From Vibrio coralliilyticus (lineage in GTDB: Bacteria; Pseudomonadota; Gammaproteobacteria; Enterobacterales; Vibrionaceae): a DNA stretch of 64,000 bases. The notes under the pieces were generated by a model that made no database searches, was not told the origin of the DNA, and saw only the letters and a list, made by a program, of their open reading frames with translations. Shown here in pieces: positions 18,930 to 28,832 of the stretch (within the stretch, counting starts at the first letter, position 1; every line of letters begins with the position of its first letter). The stretch is taken from positions 434,001 through 498,000 of the forward strand of contig NZ_CP024627.1 of assembly GCF_024449095.1 (NCBI RefSeq). The letters are read 5' to 3'. Both the position numbers and the translations under genes were made by a program.

Positions 18930-19976
18930 ATGAGAATCCTCTACGGTGTTCAAGGAACAGGTAATGGCCATATCGCTCGTGCGAGAGCGATGAGCTATGC
19001 ACTTAAGAAGCGTGGTATTGAGGTAGAGTTCCTCTTCTCTGGCCGTGCCGCCGATAAGTATTTCTCTATGGAAGCGTTTGGTGACTATCAAACACGTCGT
19101 GGCTTAACATTCGTAACTGAAAATGGTCAGGTCAACTATCAAAAAACCTGTTTCAGTAATAACCTGTTAGCCTTCTACCAAGAAGTGAAGCAGCTTGATT
19201 TAAATCACTTTGATTTAGTGCTGAATGACTTTGAGCCAGTGTCTGCTTGGGCGGCGAAAATGCAAGGTAAAGCGTCTATCAGCATTAGCCATCAAAATGC
19301 ATTTCGTTACTCAGTGCCACTCAGAGGAGCAAGCTGGCTAGACAAAAAAATCGTCAAGTACTTTGCGCCTGCGCAGCATCATATTGGCTTACATTGGTAT
19401 CATTTTGATCAGCCCATTCTTCCTCCTATCGTTCATACCCATAAAGAGCACGTCGTAGGCGAAGATTTTGTCCTCGTATATCTGCCGTTCGAGAGCATTC
19501 ATGATATTGCCGAATTATTGCTACGTTTCTCACAGCAGCGATTTGTTTGCTTTCATCCTGAGGTGATGGAAGAACAGATTGTCGACAATGTTCACTATTT
19601 GCCACTCAGTTTCCAAGGGTTTCAATATTCGCTTAATCGTTGTAATGGTGTCATTGCCAATGGTGGTTTTGAGTTGCCCTCTGAAGCGTTGACGCTAGGT
19701 AAGAAGTTATTACTCAAACCACTCAACGGGCAATTTGAACAGATGAGCAATGTTGCAACACTGGAGGAGCTGGGATTAGCCAGCTGTATGGAGATGCTTG
19801 ATGCCTCGGTTGTACGTCGTTGGTTAGATGAAGAGCAGGCTGAAAGTGTCAGCTACCCCGATGTGGCTGACGCGATTGCAGATTGGCTGCTCAAAGAGGA
19901 CTGGGAGAATAAGATGGAGTTGACCCAGAGTCTCTGGGATAAAGTTGATTTCCCTAGTTACGTTACTAATATTTAG
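18930..19976 (+). CDS. MJ1255/VC2487-type glycosyltransferase-like protein
   Basis: A 348-residue protein I recognise as the MJ1255/VC2487 family of uncharacterised glycosyltransferase-28-like proteins, found in archaea and in vibrios. The N-terminus GVQGTGNGHIARARA is the donor-site Gly-rich start typical of GT-B enzymes. NGGFELPSEALTLGKKLLLKP resembles the C-terminal nucleotide-sugar site (split as NGGFELPSEAL and GKKLLLKP). No signal peptide is visible. It follows the PAP2 gene by 3 bases, suggesting a shared lipid or polymer pathway. The true substrate is unknown. Confidence 0.75.
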   Translation: MRILYGVQGTGNGHIARARAMSYALKKRGIEVEFLFSGRAADKYFSMEAFGDYQTRRGLTFVTENGQVNYQKTCFSNNLLAFYQEVKQLDLNHFDLVLNDFEPVSAWAAKMQGKASISISHQNAFRYSVPLRGASWLDKKIVKYFAPAQHHIGLHWYHFDQPILPPIVHTHKEHVVGEDFVLVYLPFESIHDIAELLLRFSQQRFVCFHPEVMEEQIVDNVHYLPLSFQGFQYSLNRCNGVIANGGFELPSEALTLGKKLLLKPLNGQFEQMSNVATLEELGLASCMEMLDASVVRRWLDEEQAESVSYPDVADAIADWLLKEDWENKMELTQSLWDKVDFPSYVTNI

Positions 19977-20002
19977 CTCACTATTATGTCTTCATGACTT
20001 CA

Positions 20003-20032
20003 ACAGCATCAAATTATTGATGCTGTTTTTGT
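20003..20032 (+). terminator. terminator of the PAP2/glycosyltransferase operon
   Basis: ACAGCATCAA (20003-20012) and TTGATGCTGT (20017-20026) form a 10-bp stem followed by TTTTGTTT. Confidence 0.9.
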
Positions 20033-20368
20033 TTCAACCTATGGAATTATTTTTCTTACAAATAGTTCCGGTCTGACTCTTCACACTCCCCCGTAGACTT
20101 AATTGATCCATTAAATCCTTACAGTATGAGAGATTTATACTTTTTTATATATGGCGTAAGTTGATGATTAATAAGTTTAATTTTATGACTTAAGTAAAAA
20201 ATACTGATTAATTATCAATCTTGTTGCTAATCATTGATTGATTCGTTGATAGTAGAAATCCGCCAGAACATATCTGACGGATAAATATAACAAGATCTGG
20301 GTTATCTATTCCCAACCAACATTCATTTTAAGAACCATTTACATTGACGAATACAAGAGGCTTGCCTG
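20033..20368 (+). other. long AT-rich leuO upstream region
   Basis: No gene is seen in this 336-base stretch. It is strongly AT-rich, especially 20130-20250, as expected for a site silenced by H-NS and counteracted by LeuO. An imperfect hairpin, ATCCGCCAGA (20258-20267) with TCTGACGGAT (20273-20282), lies about 90 bases before the leuO ATG without a T-run. The silencing idea comes from E. coli leuO biology and is inferred here. Confidence 0.45.
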
Positions 20369-21328
20369 ATGATTGATAAAAAAGAGTCTATGAGTGCGAT
20401 TGCTAGCTACCGAATGGAAAGCACTCTACGTGGAGTAGATCTAAACCTTCTCACTGTGTTTGATGCAGTAATGCAAGAGCAAAATATTACCCGTGCCGCT
20501 CATAACCTTGGCATGTCTCAACCCGCAGTTAGTAATGCTGTAGCACGTCTAAAAGTTATGTTTAATGACGAGTTATTTATGCGTCAGGGACGTGGCATTC
20601 AGCCGACTCAGCGTGCACGCCAGCTATTTGGTCCTGTTCGCCAAGCACTGCAACTTATCCGTAATGAGCTGCCAAGCTCTATTTTCTCGCCTGAAACATC
20701 AACGCGTTTGTTCAAACTGGCGATTTGCAGCCCATGTGATATGCGCTTTGCACCAAAGATTATGTCGACAATTCATGATCAGGCTCCTAATGTTCAACTT
20801 CACCTTGATGCGGAATTTGATCGCCAACTGGCTGAAAGAATGCGCTACCAAGAAATCGACTTTGTGATTGATTACGCTCGCTTTGATGAGCAAGGTTTCT
20901 CAAGCACAGAAATCTTCCAAGATGAGCTAGTGGTAGTGGCGTCTAAGTCTCACCCACGTATCCAAGAAGCCGTAACGGCAGACCTTCTGAAAGGTGAACG
21001 TCATGCGAAACTGTCTCGCGTACATGGTCAACGTAGCTTCTCAGAGCAAGCATATTGCGACTTAGATGTTCAGGCATACTATGAAGGTACCAGCCTGAGC
21101 AATGTTCTTTATGTCGTAGGTCAGTCTGAACTTGTTACGATTGCACCACGCTGGATGGTAGAAAACGCAGCGAACAAAGATCAGTTACAAGTGTTGGATT
21201 TTCCATTCGAGAATAGCAAAATTAGCGGCTTCCTAAGCTGGCATGAATCAAGCGAAAAAGACAAAGGTCATATCTGGCTACGTGACCAGTTAATGATGAT
21301 CTGCGGTGAAGTCGTTGCTCTAGACTAA
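20369..21328 (+). CDS. leuO: LysR-family regulator LeuO
   Basis: A 319-residue LysR-type regulator. The N-terminal helix-turn-helix is clear (NITRAAHNLGMSQPAVSNA, about residues 38-56) and is preceded by VDLNLLTVFDAVM, typical of LeuO. The C-terminal effector domain follows. LeuO is a global regulator and H-NS antagonist in enterics, and is linked to bile and acid responses in V. cholerae. The location between leuABCD and ilvIH is the conserved leuO position. AGAGG lies 8 bases before the ATG at 20369. A second ATG at 20390 is possible. Confidence 0.9.
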   Translation: MIDKKESMSAIASYRMESTLRGVDLNLLTVFDAVMQEQNITRAAHNLGMSQPAVSNAVARLKVMFNDELFMRQGRGIQPTQRARQLFGPVRQALQLIRNELPSSIFSPETSTRLFKLAICSPCDMRFAPKIMSTIHDQAPNVQLHLDAEFDRQLAERMRYQEIDFVIDYARFDEQGFSSTEIFQDELVVVASKSHPRIQEAVTADLLKGERHAKLSRVHGQRSFSEQAYCDLDVQAYYEGTSLSNVLYVVGQSELVTIAPRWMVENAANKDQLQVLDFPFENSKISGFLSWHESSEKDKGHIWLRDQLMMICGEVVALD

Positions 21329-21353
21329 TTAGCTGTTATTTAAGAGAAGAATG

Positions 21354-21389
21354 AAACCTTGGGTGTCGATAAGGCATTCAAGGTTTTTT
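21354..21389 (+). terminator. leuO terminator
   Basis: AAACCTTG (21354-21361) and CAAGGTTT (21379-21386), extended by an inner wobble stem, are followed by TTTT. Confidence 0.85.
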
Positions 21390-21493
21390 ACTATTTAATT
21401 GATAAGTTTGATACCCGTCAGTTGCCTTTTACGAACTGAAATGTACACTTGTGCGCTGAAAAAGCTTACAGGTGTAAGCTAAAGGTAGAAGAG

Positions 21494-23302
21494 ATGACCA
21501 ACTTAGATTTTCATGTTGTAAAAAGAATTCGTGAACAGATTGCCAAGAGTGGTGATCGTATTGCTCTCAAACACAAAGTGGGCGATATGTGGAATGGCAT
21601 TAGCTGGAAGCAGTTTGGCCAGCAGGTGGATGCTTTATCACTGGCGTTGTTGACGCACAATATTAAAGTCCAAGATAAAATCGGTATCTTTGCCAACAAT
21701 ATGCCGCAGTGGACAATCGCAGATATTGCGGCGTTACAAGCTCGTGCTGTGACTGTGCCTATCTACCCAACCAATACAGCGGCTCAATCCTCTTATATTC
21801 TGCAAAATGCCGATGTACGTATTCTCTTTGTCGGTGAACAAGCGCAACTGGATGCGGCCATCTCTATTTTTGAACAATGTCCACAGTTGGAACTGATTGT
21901 GGTCATGTCTGACGATATTAGTATGGGTTTGCCTTCATTTGTCCGTACTTGGCAGCAATTTTTAGCTGCCGCAGATGGTGCAATGCAAAGCGAGTTAGAT
22001 GAGCGTTTAGCCAACGCTAATATTGATGACCTGCTGACTCTGATATACACCTCTGGCACGACAGGTCAGCCTAAAGGGGTCATGCTGGATTATCGTAATA
22101 TTGCCGCTCAACTCGAAGGACATGACTCGCGCCTGAGCTTAACCCAAGACGATGTTTCGCTTTGTTTCCTTCCTTTGTCACATGTGTTTGAACGAGCGTG
22201 GACTTTCTATGTGCTCTACCGTGGTGCGACGAACTGCTATTTGCAAGATACCATGCAGGTGCGTGAAGCACTGAGTGAGATTCGCCCAACAGTCATGTGC
22301 GCGGTTCCGAGGTTCTACGAAAAGATCTTCTCCGCGATTCATGAAAAAGTCGCTAAAGCACCCATTATTCGCAAAGTTTTGTTCACATGGGCTGTGAACA
22401 TGGGGGCCAAAATGGCGGCTTGTGCTCAGGAAGGGCGAGAACCATCCTTAGTCTTGAAAAAATCTCATCAGTTAGCCGATAAGTTAGTGCTTTCTAAGTT
22501 ACGTGCACTATTGGGTGGACGAATTAACTTTATGCCTTGTGGTGGAGCGAAACTGGATGAAACAATTGGTCGCTTTTTCCATGCAATGGGGATCAACGTC
22601 AAGCTGGGCTATGGCATGACAGAAACTACGGCCACGGTCTCCTGTTGGGGGGATAGTCGTTTTAACCCAGACTCTATTGGGACGGCGATGCCTGGTGCAC
22701 AAGTGAAAATCGGCGAGAATAATGAAATTCTTGTGCGTGGCCCTATGGTGATGCGTGGTTATTACAAGATGCCGGAAGAAACGGCGAAGACTTTTGATGA
22801 GCATGGCTTCCTCAAAACTGGTGATGCGGGCCATATTGATGAGGATGGTCATTTGTTTATTACCGACCGCATCAAAGAATTGATGAAGACGTCTGGTGGA
22901 AAATATATTGCGCCTCAGATGATTGAAGGAGCAATCGGTAAAGACCACTTTATCGAGCAAATCGCCGTGATTGCGGATACGCGCAAGTTCGTTTCCGCAT
23001 TGATAGTGCCGTGCTACGACAGTCTGGAGGAGTACGCGAAAGAACTGAACATCAAGTACCATGATCGTGTTGAACTGATTAAGCATCATCAAGTGGTGGA
23101 GATGTTGGAAAAGCGAGTGAATGACCTACAAAAAGAGCTTGCCAAGTTTGAACAGGTGAAGAAGTTCAAGCTGCTACCCAAAGCATTTTCGATGGACGAA
23201 GGGGAGTTGACGCCTACTCAAAAACTGCGGCGTAAGGTCATTAATGACAAATACCAAGATGAAATCGAAGAAATGTACACTGATAATGCAGTAAAAAAGT
23301 GA
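21494..23302 (+). CDS. long-chain acyl-CoA synthetase (AMP-forming)
   Basis: A 602-residue member of the ANL superfamily that activates fatty acids with ATP and CoA. The AMP-binding signature [13 protein letters not shown] is intact, as are [12 protein letters not shown] and the hinge/catalytic segment [12 protein letters not shown] with [18 protein letters not shown]. The size and the last motif fit FAA/long-chain ligases of the VC2484 type rather than short-chain synthetases. I chose the ATG at 21494 (GGTAGAAG upstream); the frame also opens at a TTG further upstream at 21449. The chain-length preference is not visible in the sequence. Confidence 0.87.
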   Translation: MTNLDFHVVKRIREQIAKSGDRIALKHKVGDMWNGISWKQFGQQVDALSLALLTHNIKVQDKIGIFANNMPQWTIADIAALQARAVTVPIYPTNTAAQSSYILQNADVRILFVGEQAQLDAAISIFEQCPQLELIVVMSDDISMGLPSFVRTWQQFLAAADGAMQSELDERLANANIDDLLTLIYTSGTTGQPKGVMLDYRNIAAQLEGHDSRLSLTQDDVSLCFLPLSHVFERAWTFYVLYRGATNCYLQDTMQVREALSEIRPTVMCAVPRFYEKIFSAIHEKVAKAPIIRKVLFTWAVNMGAKMAACAQEGREPSLVLKKSHQLADKLVLSKLRALLGGRINFMPCGGAKLDETIGRFFHAMGINVKLGYGMTETTATVSCWGDSRFNPDSIGTAMPGAQVKIGENNEILVRGPMVMRGYYKMPEETAKTFDEHGFLKTGDAGHIDEDGHLFITDRIKELMKTSGGKYIAPQMIEGAIGKDHFIEQIAVIADTRKFVSALIVPCYDSLEEYAKELNIKYHDRVELIKHHQVVEMLEKRVNDLQKELAKFEQVKKFKLLPKAFSMDEGELTPTQKLRRKVINDKYQDEIEEMYTDNAVKK

Positions 23303-23332
23303 TTCTTGAACAGGTTAATTTTTAAAGTGCTT

Positions 23333-23376
23333 AAAAATCCCTCGATCTAGCTTTAGTGGCTGATGAGGGATTTTTT
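23333..23376 (+). terminator. terminator of the acyl-CoA synthetase gene
   Basis: AAAAATCCCTC (23333-23343) and GAGGGATTTTT (23365-23375) form an 11-bp stem with a 21-base loop ending in T. Confidence 0.85.
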
Positions 23377-23738
23377 ATACCTCACTTTTACGAGATAGGT
23401 TGGTTTCAATGTTGTAAAAGTGCATTACTGAATAATATTTTATTCTGTATTTATACTGTTAATTTTGCAAACTCTCTATTTGTTTCTGTGTGTTTGGTGT
23501 TCCTTCCTTATATTAGTTTGATAAGTAGCATCTTGTTTAAAATGAGAGTTAAGTCGCATTAGATCCTTTGATAAGAAAACGTTACATTTGTTGCGTGAAC
23601 TTGTTTTCTGTTACGACAGAGCAAGACATAGCCGAAAAAGTGGAAGTATTTCGATTAGGCTACGAATAAGCCCTAGACTATGTAAAACCAGCCCAATACG
23701 TTGACCTTACGAATTGGTAGCTTGGTGAGGAGAATAAT
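23377..23738 (+). other. ilvIH upstream region
   Basis: No convincing gene is present in this 362-base gap. A 68-codon frame at 23356-23562 has no ribosome site and unlikely composition. The region is AT-rich on its left and carries a weak inverted repeat, TAGCC (23629-23633) with GGCTA (23658-23662). In E. coli the corresponding region binds Lrp over several sites, and the same may hold here, but I see no definite motif. GAGGAG at about 23729 is the ilvI ribosome site. Confidence 0.4.
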
Positions 23739-25463
23739 ATGGCAGCAATGTTGTCCGGTGCAGAGATGGTTGTCCAATCTCTGATCGAAGAAGGTGTTGA
23801 ACAAATTTTTGGATATCCTGGCGGCTCCGTTTTGGATATTTACGATGCACTTCATGCTAAGACAGATCAAATCAAGCACGTCCTCGTTCGTCATGAACAA
23901 GCCGCTACCCATATGGCAGATGGCTATACCCGTGCAACAGGCAAGCCAGGTGTCGTTCTGGTGTGCTCTGGTCCAGGCGCAACCAATACTGTAACGGGTA
24001 TTGCGACCGCGTATATGGACTCAATTCCAATGATCGTGATTTCAGGTAACGTACCTAACAACCTGATTGGTAATGATGCCTTCCAAGAGTGTGATATTGT
24101 CGGTGTCTCGCGTCCGATTGTTAAGCATAGCTTCTTGGTTAAGAAGGCAGAAGATATTCCTGAAATCATGAAGAAAGCTTTCTATATTTCGACAACAGGG
24201 CGCCCTGGCCCAGTTGTTATCGATCTGCCTAAAGATGTAATGAATCCGCAGATCAAACTGCCATATGAATACCCTGCGACTATCTCAATGCGTTCGTACA
24301 AACCAACCACATCGGGGCATAAAGGCCAAATCAAAAAAGCTTTGAAAGCATTACTTGCAGCGAAAAAACCTGTGCTTTATGTCGGTGGTGGCGCGGTTAT
24401 TTCAGAAGCCGATGAGCAGATTCTGAAGCTATCAGAGGCGTTAAACTTACCTGTCGTTAGTACCTTGATGGGGCTAGGCGCCTTCCCGGGTACGCATAAA
24501 AATTCTCTTGGTATGCTGGGGATGCATGGTGTGTATGAGGCCAATATGGCCATGCACAACGCAGACTTAATCTTTGGTATTGGTGTGCGATTTGATGATC
24601 GAACCACCAACAACTTGGAAAAGTACTGCCCGAATGCCAAAGTAATGCATATTGATATTGACCCGTCATCTATCTCGAAAAACGTCAAAGCAGACCTACC
24701 AATTGTTGGCTCTGCAGAGAAAGTGCTGGCGAGTATGGTGTCACTGCTCGAAGAGCAAGGCGCGACCAATGATAGTGATGCGATGCAGAGCTGGTGGGAT
24801 GATATTCAGACTTGGCGTGATCGCGAATGTCTATCCTATGAATCGACATCTGAGCGTATTAAGCCTCAGCAAGTTATCGAAGTGCTACATAAATTGACCA
24901 ATGGTGATGCCTACGTTGCGTCTGATGTCGGCCAGCATCAAATGTTTGCCGCGCTTTACTATCCGTTTAATAAACCACGTCGCTGGATTAACTCAGGTGG
25001 TCTTGGCACGATGGGCTTTGGTTTACCGGCCGGCCTCGGGGTTAAGTTTGCCAAGCCCGAGGAAGAGGTTGTGGTCGTCACCGGTGATGGCAGTATCCAG
25101 ATGAACATTCAGGAACTGTCAACGGCGCTGCAATATGATATCCCAGTCAAGATCATTAACCTGAATAACCGTTTCCTAGGTATGGTGAAACAGTGGCAAG
25201 ACATTGTTTACCAAGGAAGACATTCTAACTCATATATGAGCTCCGTTCCGGACTTCGTTGCGATTGCAGAAGCGTACGGACATGCGGGGATTCGCATTGA
25301 AACTCCAGACCAGCTTGAGTCTGGTTTGAAACAAGCATTAGAAATGAAAGATCGTTTAGTGTTTGTTGATATCAATGTTGATGAAACTGAGCATGTGTAC
25401 CCAATGCAAATCAAAGGCGAAGGTATGGACAAGATGTGGCTAAGCAAAACGGAGAGAACATAA
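23739..25463 (+). CDS. ilvI: acetolactate synthase III large subunit
   Basis: Thiamine-diphosphate enzyme making acetolactate or acetohydroxybutyrate for valine, leucine and isoleucine. The 574 residues match Ilv[16 protein letters not shown] at the N-terminus contains the active-site region, [14 protein letters not shown] carries the catalytic Glu, and [19 protein letters not shown] is the ThDP motif (GDGS...N). GAGGAG is six bases before the ATG. The stop is separated from ilvH by one base. IlvH is needed for full activity and valine feedback. Confidence 0.97.
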   Translation: MAAMLSGAEMVVQSLIEEGVEQIFGYPGGSVLDIYDALHAKTDQIKHVLVRHEQAATHMADGYTRATGKPGVVLVCSGPGATNTVTGIATAYMDSIPMIVISGNVPNNLIGNDAFQECDIVGVSRPIVKHSFLVKKAEDIPEIMKKAFYISTTGRPGPVVIDLPKDVMNPQIKLPYEYPATISMRSYKPTTSGHKGQIKKALKALLAAKKPVLYVGGGAVISEADEQILKLSEALNLPVVSTLMGLGAFPGTHKNSLGMLGMHGVYEANMAMHNADLIFGIGVRFDDRTTNNLEKYCPNAKVMHIDIDPSSISKNVKADLPIVGSAEKVLASMVSLLEEQGATNDSDAMQSWWDDIQTWRDRECLSYESTSERIKPQQVIEVLHKLTNGDAYVASDVGQHQMFAALYYPFNKPRRWINSGGLGTMGFGLPAGLGVKFAKPEEEVVVVTGDGSIQMNIQELSTALQYDIPVKIINLNNRFLGMVKQWQDIVYQGRHSNSYMSSVPDFVAIAEAYGHAGIRIETPDQLESGLKQALEMKDRLVFVDINVDETEHVYPMQIKGEGMDKMWLSKTERT

Positions 25464-25464
25464 T

Positions 25465-25959
25465 ATGAGACACATTATTTCACTGCTAATGGAAAACCAA
25501 CCGGGGGCATTATCCCGAGTGGTAGGTCTGTTCTCACAACGTGGCTACAACATTGAGTCACTAACTGTATCACCGACAGATGATGAAACGCTGTCGCGCT
25601 TGAACATCACAACGATTTCCGATGATATGCAGCTTGAACAGATCCAGAAACAGCTCAATAAGTTGATTGATGTGCTCAAAGTTCAGGAAGTCACTGAGCT
25701 TGATCATATTGAGCGTGAGCTGATGATGGTCAAAGTGAAAGCCAGCGGTTTTGCTCGTGCCGAAGTAAAGCGTACAGCGGATATCTTCCGTGGTCAGATT
25801 GTTGATGTCACCGCCTCTCAATACACGGTTCAACTGGCTGGTACTAGTGAAAAGCTCGATGCGTTCATTCAAGCGATTTCAGAAGTGACTGATGTCATTG
25901 AGGTTGCCCGAAGTGGTGTGGTAGGGATTGCACGTGGTGAGCGTTCGCTGAAGCCTTAA
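25465..25959 (+). CDS. ilvH: acetolactate synthase III small subunit
   Basis: Regulatory subunit (164 residues) that binds valine and stimulates IlvI. The N-terminal ACT domain begins ISLLMENQPGALSRVVGLF. The C-terminal part contains VKVKASGFARAEVKRTADIF. The start lies one base after the ilvI stop, so translation is coupled. A strong bidirectional terminator follows. Confidence 0.96.
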   Translation: MRHIISLLMENQPGALSRVVGLFSQRGYNIESLTVSPTDDETLSRLNITTISDDMQLEQIQKQLNKLIDVLKVQEVTELDHIERELMMVKVKASGFARAEVKRTADIFRGQIVDVTASQYTVQLAGTSEKLDAFIQAISEVTDVIEVARSGVVGIARGERSLKP

Positions 25960-25980
25960 GCTGATACAAGCTGCTAAAGA

Positions 25981-26012
25981 AAAGCCTTAGTCATGGACTA
26001 AGGCTTTTTTGT
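25981..26012. terminator. bidirectional terminator between ilvH and glpQ
   Basis: A perfect 12-bp stem, AAAGCCTTAGTC (25981-25992) and GACTAAGGCTTT (25996-26007), has a 3-base loop and a T-run on the right. Convergent genes end on both sides. Confidence 0.92.
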
Positions 26013-26019
26013 TTAGGGA

Positions 26020-27075
26020 TTATTTGTTAAGGAAGTTGACCGCTTTATCTGGGAAATCGGTAAACAGACCATCTACTTTGACTTGATTGTAGAAAACATC
26101 CATCATGCCCTCGAAGCTATCCGTGTAACTTGGAATACGGCCTGGGTCTGCTCGGAAAGTGTATGGGTGAACATCTAGGCCTGCTGCTTTTGCCTCTTTC
26201 ATCAACGGCTTGATAATAATGTTATCTTTGGTTGATTTATCATCGACCAGCATTGGTTTCCAAGGGCCAATACCTTCGGCGTACTTGGCAACTTCCTTCA
26301 TTGCGCCTGATTCGAACATCCAATCATAGCTGTACGGGGTTGCCGTATCACCTTGGTAGACCATGGTTTCGTTCCAGTCAGTGTAAGCCATCAGCTGCAC
26401 TAATTTGAGATCCATATCCATACTAGGCATGAGTTCATCGTTAATGCGTTTGAGCTCATTGGCGTCAAAGCATTGCAAGTACACTTTGTCATCCTGACTG
26501 TCATAGCCGTACTGTTTTAATAACTTAAGCACTGCGGAAGAGATATCTTTGCCTTCATGACGGTGGAACCAAGGGGCTTTGATTTCAGGGTAGATACCAA
26601 TATCGTAACCAAGTGTTTTGTTGAGCCCTTGAATCAGCTCAATTTCTTCGGCCAGTGTAGGGACGCTGAAGTCGGACTTCCACATCGGAAAGCGGGTTGG
26701 ATAACCCGCGACTTTATTGCCATTGTCGTCAATATTGAACCCTTCTGTCACCTTCAATGTTTTGATTTCGGCGAGCGTAAAGTCAATCGCATAATAGCGG
26801 CCATCAGCGCGAGCACGATCAGGGTAGCGCTCTGCGACATCGGTGACCCGATCAAGGTAATGATCGTGTAAAACAACCAGTTGATCGTCTTTGGTCATAA
26901 CGACATCTTGCTCAATGTAGTCCGGTTTCATTGCATAAGCTAATGCCTTAGCCTCTAAAGTGTGCTCGGGTAGGTAACCTGAAGCACCCCGGTGAGCGAT
27001 GACCAGAGGATGAGCTATGGCACTGGTTGATAGGCTAAGAGCCAGAAACGTAGCGCAAACTGACGTTGTTTTCAT
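26020..27075 (-). CDS. glpQ: periplasmic glycerophosphodiester phosphodiesterase
   Basis: Hydrolyses glycerophosphodiesters to glycerol-3-phosphate plus alcohol in the periplasm. The start is the ATG at 27075 (AAGGAA upstream), which gives a 351-residue precursor with a clear signal peptide (residues 1-21, cleaved after AIA). Catalytic GDPD motifs are HRGASGYLPEHT (both His and Glu) and VVLHDHYLDRVT. A longer frame opening at 27192 lacks a ribosome site and would hide the signal peptide. It lies downstream of glpT, the transporter for its product. Confidence 0.95.
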   Translation of the reverse strand: MKTTSVCATFLALSLSTSAIAHPLVIAHRGASGYLPEHTLEAKALAYAMKPDYIEQDVVMTKDDQLVVLHDHYLDRVTDVAERYPDRARADGRYYAIDFTLAEIKTLKVTEGFNIDDNGNKVAGYPTRFPMWKSDFSVPTLAEEIELIQGLNKTLGYDIGIYPEIKAPWFHRHEGKDISSAVLKLLKQYGYDSQDDKVYLQCFDANELKRINDELMPSMDMDLKLVQLMAYTDWNETMVYQGDTATPYSYDWMFESGAMKEVAKYAEGIGPWKPMLVDDKSTKDNIIIKPLMKEAKAAGLDVHPYTFRADPGRIPSYTDSFEGMMDVFYNQVKVDGLFTDFPDKAVNFLNK

Positions 27076-27096
27076 TGTTCTTTCCTTGATTGATAT

Positions 27097-27117
27097 AGAG
27101 GTAGCATGGCTACCTCT
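27097..27117 (-). repeat. glpT-glpQ intercistronic hairpin
   Basis: AGAGGTAGC and GCTACCTCT form a perfect 9-bp stem with a 3-base loop. There is no U-run on the minus strand, so it is more likely an mRNA-stability element or partial terminator between glpT and glpQ. Confidence 0.55.
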
Positions 27118-27127
27118 GTTATAGATA

Positions 27128-28492
27128 TTAAGCGAGTGCCGCTTTTTCACTGTCTTTTTGTTTATGGTGATCACGTTCGCCAACAAATGCATACACTAGG
27201 CAGACGATGGATGCGATACAAGAAGCGATAAGAATGGCAAAACCACCATCCCAACCAAAGTGATCCACGGTGTAACCTAGAATCGCATTAGCGGCAACCG
27301 CACCACCAAGATAGCCAAACAAGCCTGTTAGACCTGCTGCGGTACCTGCGGCTTTTTTCGGTGCTAACTCGAGAGCGTATAGGCCAATCAGCATTACTGG
27401 GCCGTAAATCAGGAAGCCGATTGCGACGAGTGCCATCATGTCGACAGCAGGATTGCCAGCAGGGTTGAACCAGTAAATCAATACAGCAATAGTGACGAGC
27501 GCCATGAATAAGATGCCAGCTGGAGCACGGCGCCCTTTGAACAACTTATCGGAAATCCAACCACACAGTAACGTTCCTGGAATACCCGCCCACTCATAAA
27601 GGAAGTAAGCCCATGAAGATTTATCAACCGTGAAATCTTTCGCTTCTTTGAGGTAAACGGGAGCCCAGTCAAGCACGCCGTAACGAATTAAATAGACAAA
27701 CGCGTTTGCAATGGCGATTGACCAAAGCAGTTTGTTAGAAAAAACGTATTTGAAGAAGATTTCTTTCGCCGTCATTTCCTGTTCATGCGATTTATCGTAA
27801 TCATCTGGGTAGTCATTTTTGTATTCTTCAATCGGAGGCAAGCCGCAAGATTGAGGAGTGTCTCGAACTGTCATCCAGATGAAGATAGCAACCAACGTGG
27901 CAAAAAAAGCAGGAACGTAAAAAGCGGTGCGCCAGTCGTCATTAAATGCCCATAGACCGAGAATGAATAGTGGGCCAATCAAACCACCACCCACGTTATG
28001 GGCCACATTCCATACTGAAACGATTTCACCACGTTCCTTGCGTGACCACCAATGCACCATGGTTCTACCACAGGCGGGCCATCCCATGCCTTGGAACCAA
28101 CCGTTGAGGAAAAGCAGGATGAACATTGCAGTGATACTGCCTGTTGCCCATGGCATAAAGCCGAAGCAGAACATGATCAATGCCGACATCAGTAAGCCGC
28201 CACTGAGGAAGTAACGAGGGTTAGAGCGGTCAGAGACACTGCCCATTAAAAACTTGGATAATCCGTACGCAATTGATACAGCAGCAAGTGCAACCCCAAG
28301 GTCACCACGGCTGAATCCTTGCTCAATTAGGTAAGGCATTGCCAAACTGAAGTTTTTACGGACTAGGTAATAGCCAGCATAGCCGACGAAAATACCGATA
28401 AAGAGTTGCCAACGTAATCGGGAATAGGTGCCGTCGATACTATCTGAAGATAAGCGATCGATGTGCGCCTTAGGTTTGAAGATTCCAAACAT
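27128..28492 (-). CDS. glpT: glycerol-3-phosphate/phosphate antiporter
   Basis: Major-facilitator transporter importing glycerol-3-phosphate in exchange for phosphate. About 12 transmembrane helices are visible across 454 residues. The start at 28492 ([10 protein letters not shown]) has GAGG upstream; the frame opens earlier at 28615, but that would add a non-family extension. The motif [17 protein letters not shown] holds the substrate-binding Arg region (E. coli Arg45), and [16 protein letters not shown] the central loop. It is followed by glpQ as in E. coli, and GlpR-type sites lie upstream. Confidence 0.96.
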   Translation of the reverse strand: MFGIFKPKAHIDRLSSDSIDGTYSRLRWQLFIGIFVGYAGYYLVRKNFSLAMPYLIEQGFSRGDLGVALAAVSIAYGLSKFLMGSVSDRSNPRYFLSGGLLMSALIMFCFGFMPWATGSITAMFILLFLNGWFQGMGWPACGRTMVHWWSRKERGEIVSVWNVAHNVGGGLIGPLFILGLWAFNDDWRTAFYVPAFFATLVAIFIWMTVRDTPQSCGLPPIEEYKNDYPDDYDKSHEQEMTAKEIFFKYVFSNKLLWSIAIANAFVYLIRYGVLDWAPVYLKEAKDFTVDKSSWAYFLYEWAGIPGTLLCGWISDKLFKGRRAPAGILFMALVTIAVLIYWFNPAGNPAVDMMALVAIGFLIYGPVMLIGLYALELAPKKAAGTAAGLTGLFGYLGGAVAANAILGYTVDHFGWDGGFAILIASCIASIVCLVYAFVGERDHHKQKDSEKAALA

Positions 28493-28785
28493 GAGGACCT
28501 CATTTTTATTGTGCGATGGTAAGGTAAAGGAAAGTGAACGAGCAAAATTCATTTCGTTCGAAAGTGTTGGGCATTGTATGAATAATGGTATTAATTTCTG
28601 TGATAAATGTTGCATAAGTATTAAATTTTACTTAAATACAGAAAGTTAGAAGGGAAAATTTCGATGTCGATTCCGGATTACGCACTTTTGGTTACGAACG
28701 AAAACTTTTCTATCGAACAGCTTTTGTTCATAAGAGAACATTAATTAGAGAGGGAATAAGAAAGGCTGGATTTATGAAGCAGAAA
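28493..28785 (-). promoter_or_regulatory. glpTQ control region with GlpR-like operator
   Basis: No gene. TGTTC (28725-28729) and GAACA (28736-28740) are an inverted repeat with a 6-base spacer, the same form as the GlpR operator TGTTCGATAACGAACA. A further half-site, TATCGAACA (28711-28719), and TTACGAACG lie alongside, plus TTTCGTTCGAAA near 28553-28564. Their clustering upstream of glpT supports control by GlpR and glycerol-3-phosphate. GlpR binding is inferred. Confidence 0.55.
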
Positions 28786-28817
28786 CAAAAAGCCACCGCA
28801 CAGACGGTGGCTCTTTT
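28786..28817 (-). terminator. serA terminator
   Basis: AGCCACCG (28791-28798) and CGGTGGCT (28805-28812) form an 8-bp stem just after the serA stop. On the minus strand it is followed by a U-run (complement of AAAA at 28787-28790). Confidence 0.88.
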
Positions 28818-28832
28818 CTGGAAGGCGAAAGT

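Noticed and set aside
22508..23092. 194-codon open frame antisense to the acyl-CoA synthetase gene
   Set aside because: No family resemblance, no ribosome site, and it lies fully inside a well-supported gene; a codon-bias shadow.
23356..23562. 68-codon frame in the ilvI upstream gap
   Set aside because: Begins within the terminator stem of the preceding gene, no ribosome site, hydrophobic AT-driven composition.
28596..28612. CRP site TGTGATAAATGTTGCATA upstream of glpT
   Set aside because: Only the left half matches; the right half is too weak to claim.
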